Below, one piece after another: positions 59,832-64,000 of a stretch of 64,000 nt of DNA. The translations under genes and the position numbers were made by a program. Under the pieces are notes generated by a model. The model was not told where the DNA came from. It saw only the letters and a list, made by a program, of their open reading frames with translations, and searched no databases. This stretch comes from Leptodactylus fallax (lineage: Eukaryota; Chordata; Amphibia; Anura; Leptodactylidae), in NCBI GenBank assembly GCA_947044405.1, contig CAMRHE010000331.1:744001-808000 (forward strand), read 5' to 3'. How positions within the stretch are numbered: position 1 is the first letter of the stretch; every line of letters begins with the position of its first letter.

Positions 59832-60130
59832 ATATTATTTTGTTACTGATCGCTCTGTATTTCTGTATACTATTCTGTTACTGATCTCTCTGTATTTCTG
59901 TATACTGTTCTGTTACTGATCTCTCTGTATTTCTGTATACTATTCTGTTACTGAGCTCTCTGTATTTCTGTATACTATTCTGTTATTGATCGCTCTGTAT
60001 TTCTGTATATTATTCTGTTACTGATCTCTCTGTATTTCTGTATACTATTCTGTTACTGATCTCTCTGTATTTCTGTATACTATTCTGTTACTGATCGCTC
60101 TGTATTTCTGTATACTATTCTGTTACTGAT
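59832..60130. repeat. 35-bp satellite array, fourth block
   Basis: Only about eight or nine units, against well over 100 in the corresponding place of the first copy, and without the LINE. It ends at the same TGATCAGTAAGACATTAACC junction. Confidence 0.94.
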
Positions 60131-61582
60131 CAGTAAGACATTAACCCTGTTATATCACATCAATAAGACACTATGATTTTCTGGAAAAACACATGTCTTA
60201 TTACATTCCACCCCTTGTCTTACAGATGTGATACATGACATTATACCATATTAATAGCCGGTATATTCTACATATTTTATCATATTTATTATTCTTTACC
60301 TTCCCTTTATCTGTTCTAACAGAAAACCACGTTGGTCACAATTGAGCTTAAAATAAAAAGAATAGATACAAAAAAAAAAAAAAAAACAACAACCTGTGTG
60401 TTGGACTAACAAGCCCAGAAATACATGTTGAGAGTCACTATTGTCTTTCTGTAGAGAGCTTCTTTTCATCTGATCTTCTTTAAAAACTACAAAGTCTCTG
60501 CTGCAGGGCAACAGTATGATGTCACTATGATGTCACTGTACCACTTGGATAGGGTGAGAATCAGTCCCTTAACAATTTGTCATAATATTTAACCCCTTTT
60601 TTGTCTCTGTGTGAGGGGAATACAGGTGTGTCCATGCTTGTGAGTGCTGGAACAGAGCAAAAAAAACAAACTTGATGTCTTAGTCCAAATAACTCAGTCT
60701 AGACTACTTAGTCCATAAACAGTATCAGTAATGCCGTTTGTGGCTGTAATCTTTATGGGGTGCATTATAAAACTTTGCAACCCCCTTCATCACCTGAATA
60801 AACAAGGTAAGAAATATCACACTTTAACAGTCAGTCCAACAATCCATGTAATAACTCTGCCCAGGATGACCTATAAGGCTTTCTGCTATTGGCAGATACA
60901 TTACTTGCCACATGGGCCTAATCTAAACACCCCTAGACTCCAATATAACCATATATGTGTTATTCTCACATATTTTCCATATCATTTGATCCTAAATTAC
61001 TATTATTGTTACCCCTATGGTGCTTAATCCCATATCAGAAGGACCATCTGAATAACCTTCTCATACAACAAATACCCCGCTTGTCGGTGTGGCGCAGGAT
61101 CGGCCAAGGGGGATTAATCTTAGATATGGATTCCATTTGTGGCCGGTTGATATCTCACCTTTACCCCTCATACTCTGGCAGACTTGATGTCTGCAGACAA
61201 CCCCCCTCACCTCCGCATACAAGTGTAAATTGGTTATCTCAGCAGGGGAGATCCTGGAGAGATGTGTATTCAAACTTTTCTAGCAGACAGAATGTCCCCA
61301 GCAGGTCATCAAAGGAAATATAGTAAATGATGATATTTTACGAGGGGAGAATCCTACAGTCATCCCGAAAAGTTCCTCAGATGCGCAAGACTTGAACGGA
61401 CGCATCAAATCCAAACACGGCACAGTTGGAAGCACGGAAAAGGCTCGGACACTCAACTACCTACCCAAGGGGATCTGGGGGGGGTCAATCTTGGTGTCTA
61501 CACGATGGAAACGCTCTTATCCTGGGAGAGATGTGAGGTCACACATGTCTTGTTGTTGACGTAAGGAAGTGCCCTGGGGGAA
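60131..61582. other. Unclassified spacer, second copy
   Basis: Nearly identical to 14066-15513, with small differences (for example an oligo(A) length change near 60370 and GGGGGG versus GGGG near 61480). Nothing beyond what is said for the first copy. Confidence 0.5.
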
Positions 61583-61963
61583 GTGCTACACGCAAATCAC
61601 ATACACAGCCCTGCTACACGCAAATCTCATACACAGCCCTGCTACACGCAAATCACATACACAGCTCTGCTACACGCAAATCTCATACACAGCCCTGCTA
61701 CACGCAAATCACATACACAGCCCTGCTATACGCAAATCACATACACAGCTCTAGTACACACAAATCACATACACAGCTCTGCTACACGCAAATCACATAC
61801 ACAGCTTTGCTACACGCAAATCTCATACACAGCCCAGCTACACGCAAATCACATACACAGCCCTGCTACACGCAAATCACATATACAGCCCTGCTACAAG
61901 CAAATCACATACACAGCTCTGCTACACGCAAATCACATACACAGCCCTGCTACACGCAAACAG
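61583..61963. repeat. 28-bp minisatellite, short copy
   Basis: About 14 units of the same 28-bp repeat as at 15.5-17.0 kb. It breaks off after TACACGCAAA and joins directly to CAGTATTATGCAGC of the next array, so the 525 bp that separate the two arrays in the first copy are missing. Confidence 0.94.
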
Positions 61964-62770
61964 TATTATGCAGCATAGTGGCCCCTGCACACGTATTATG
62001 CCCCATAGTGGCCCCTGCACACAGTATTATGCCCCATAGTGGCCCCTGCACACGTACTATGCCCCATAGTGGCCCCTGCACACAGTATTATGCCCCATAG
62101 TGGCCCCTGCACACAGTATTATGCCCCATAGTGGCCCCTGCACACAGTATTATGCCCCATAGTGGCCCCTGCACACAGTATTATGCAGCATAGTGGCCCC
62201 TGCACACAGTATTATGCAGCATAGTGGCCCCTGCACACGTATTATGCCCCATAGTGGCCCCTGCACACAGTATTATGCCCCATAGTGGCCCCTGCACACG
62301 TACTATGCCCCATAGTGGCCCCTGCACACAGTATTATGCCCCATAGTGGCCCCTGCACACAGTATTATGCCCCATAGTGGCCCCTGCACACAGTATTATG
62401 CCCCATAGTGGCCCCTGCACACAGTATTATGCAGCATAGTGGCCCCTGCACACAGTATTATGCAGCATAGTGGCCCCTGCACACAGTATTATGCAGCATA
62501 GTGGCCCCTGCACACGTATTATGCCCCATAGTGGCCCCTGCACACAGTATTATGCCCCATAGTGGCCCCTGCACACGTATTATGCCCCATAGTGGCCCCT
62601 GCACACAGTATTATGCCCCATAGTGGCCCCTGCACACGTATTATGCCCCATAGTGGCCCCTGCACACAGTATTATGCCCCATAGTGGCCCCTGCACACAG
62701 TATTATGCCCCATAGTGTCCCTTGCACACAGTATTATGCCCCATAGTGGCCCCTGAACACAGTATTATGT
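61964..62770. repeat. 29/31-bp minisatellite, second copy
   Basis: About 26 units of the same family as at 17.5-18.2 kb, with the same CACACAGTATTATG and CACACGTATTATG alternation and the same last degenerate units (GTGTCCCTTG, CCCCTGAACAC). It is longer than the first copy. Confidence 0.93.
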
Positions 62771-62846
62771 CCCATTGTGGACCACCCATGAACAATTATT
62801 ATACTCTGGTCCCCCTCTAGTTGCCCCATAGTTTAATGTCCCCCTC

Positions 62847-62990
62847 TTGTTTGTTTGTTTGTTTGTTTGTTTGTTTGAGTTGGAAGGGACCTCAAGGGCC
62901 ATCGAGTCCAACCCCCTGCAAAAGCAGGAATTCCTAAAACATCCCAGCTATATACCTATCCAGTTTCCGCTTTAAACTGGGGGCTCTAGT
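62847..62990. mobile_element. CR1-like LINE tail fragment, second copy
   Basis: As at 18297-18425 but with a longer GTTT run. It is followed by 62991-63184, about 190 bp absent from the first copy, in which I see no gene. Confidence 0.5.
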
Positions 62991-63377
62991 TGCCCCCAGT
63001 TTAAACTGGAGCACCTGGAAAGGACTTAATACTGTGGGACAATTGGAGGGGAACATTATAATGTGGGGCATATAATATTAGGGTGACTGTAGGAGAATAT
63101 ACTATGTGGGGGCACAAAGAAAAATGGATGAGAATGGGGGGAGTCAACGTGGGAGTGGGTGGAGCTACATTTGCTGCACATTCTGTCCTTTGAAAGTCGG
63201 GAGGTTCAGAAATGCGTCGGCTCTTCCAAGTGTCAGGAATCGGCTCCGGCTGACAACTCTTTTTACCGCCTTTTGGCTGTGCCGACAGCAAGCCCCGCCC
63301 CTAAACTGTGAGCCCCGCCCTTTTTAACCATATGGTTGCTGTGACTGTATTATATAAGGAGCCGAATGATCCAGCTC

Positions 63378-64000
63378 AGGGTGGGTTCACACCTGCGTTC
63401 CAGTCCGTCCGTTGCCAATCTGAGTGAAAATCTCGGCGAACGGGATTGGCATCGGATACAGACCGGTCAGCGACGCATGAATGGGTTTTTAAAGCAATGC
63501 GCGGGTGTCTGATTGCACCCTCTGCGCTGCGAATCCTTTTTTTCGTCGGAAACAAAGTCGGACACGCAGGAGTTCGTGTCCGAGAAAAAAAAAACGGCTT
63601 CGCAGAGCTGAGGGTGCAATTGGACACCCTCTGTCATGCCTTCAGCAATCTGTAATGTGTTGATTTCTGATAGCTCCATCTGGTGGCTGTTTGTGCAAAT
63701 GATCATACTGTTCCCTGTATGTCCCACTAGAGCTACTGTAGTTCCCACCTATGACCTAGTGACATCATCAGGTCAGCTCATCAGTGGCCATTTCACTTGG
63801 ATCTTGCAGTGCAGCTGGCAGCATCTTATTCCATCCTTCCCATCCGGACCTACAGTAGCATCGCTGGTAAGTTCCATTTGCTACCCAGCACTATAGTTTG
63901 TGTTTATGCACATTATTATGTTTGCATGTCTCCTGGTTTCCCAGTCCATAGTTACCATAGCTGGAGACCGTGCTGGTAGTTAGGACAGCACCACTCAGGA
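63378..64000. mobile_element. DNA transposon with long inverted repeats, second copy (partial)
   Basis: Begins AGGGTGGGTTCACACCTGCG and follows the element at 18636-19679 closely up to the window edge. The right terminal repeat is outside. Confidence 0.85.

Overview
The window is repeat-dominated nuclear DNA of a vertebrate, most probably a frog (anuran amphibian). The evidence is a multi-exon C2H2 zinc-finger gene with the leader architecture seen in amphibian finger genes, an L1-like LINE, DD34E Tc1 elements, a hAT element, a chromodomain-bearing Ty3/gypsy family (chromovirus), two endogenous retroviruses and several minisatellites. There is no prokaryotic signal. Apart from the finger gene and a degraded partial copy of it, almost every coding stretch belongs to a mobile element.

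Layout. 1-3160: chromovirus A (minus strand; pol runs off the left edge, then gag and the 5' LTR). 3161-14065: a 35-bp satellite split by a near-full-length L1-like LINE (5511-12319, minus). 14066-19679: a spacer, a 28-bp minisatellite, a 29/31-bp minisatellite, a CR1-like tail and a transposon with long terminal inverted repeats. 19690-24904: a possible promoter and first exon, old repeats, and a 1.5-kb hAT with a perfect 8-bp target duplication. 25046-29890: the zinc-finger gene, with a Tc1 in its last intron. 30240-42083: ERV1 (plus), an almost undamaged retrovirus with gag, pol and env open and near-identical LTRs. 42084-46838: remains of a chromovirus LTR, a LINE fragment, a second Tc1, a second finger exon (pseudogene) and a fragment of another gypsy. 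46843-60130: a satellite array holding chromovirus B/C (47598-59831, minus), which itself holds ERV2 (50853-57647, minus). 60131-64000: a second copy of the 14-19 kb region.

How it fits together. Positions 1 to about 19.3 kb and 49.9 to 64 kb are two copies of one locus; the LINE is present only in the first and ERV2 only in the second. ERV1 looks very young: a tRNA-Arg primer site, a gag splice donor, a UGA stop separating gag from an in-frame pol, and a 911-residue Env. ERV2 has a tRNA-Lys1,2-type primer site but broken genes.

Sequence quality matters here. Four blocks of homopolymeric G, C or T (about 29.9-30.2, 42.1-42.6, 50.7-50.8 and 57.7-58.2 kb) sit at the four outer edges of the two retroviruses. 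At least two of them are recognisable as degraded versions of sequence that is intact elsewhere in the window, so they are best read as assembly artefacts. Some single-base frameshifts in the element genes may have the same cause.
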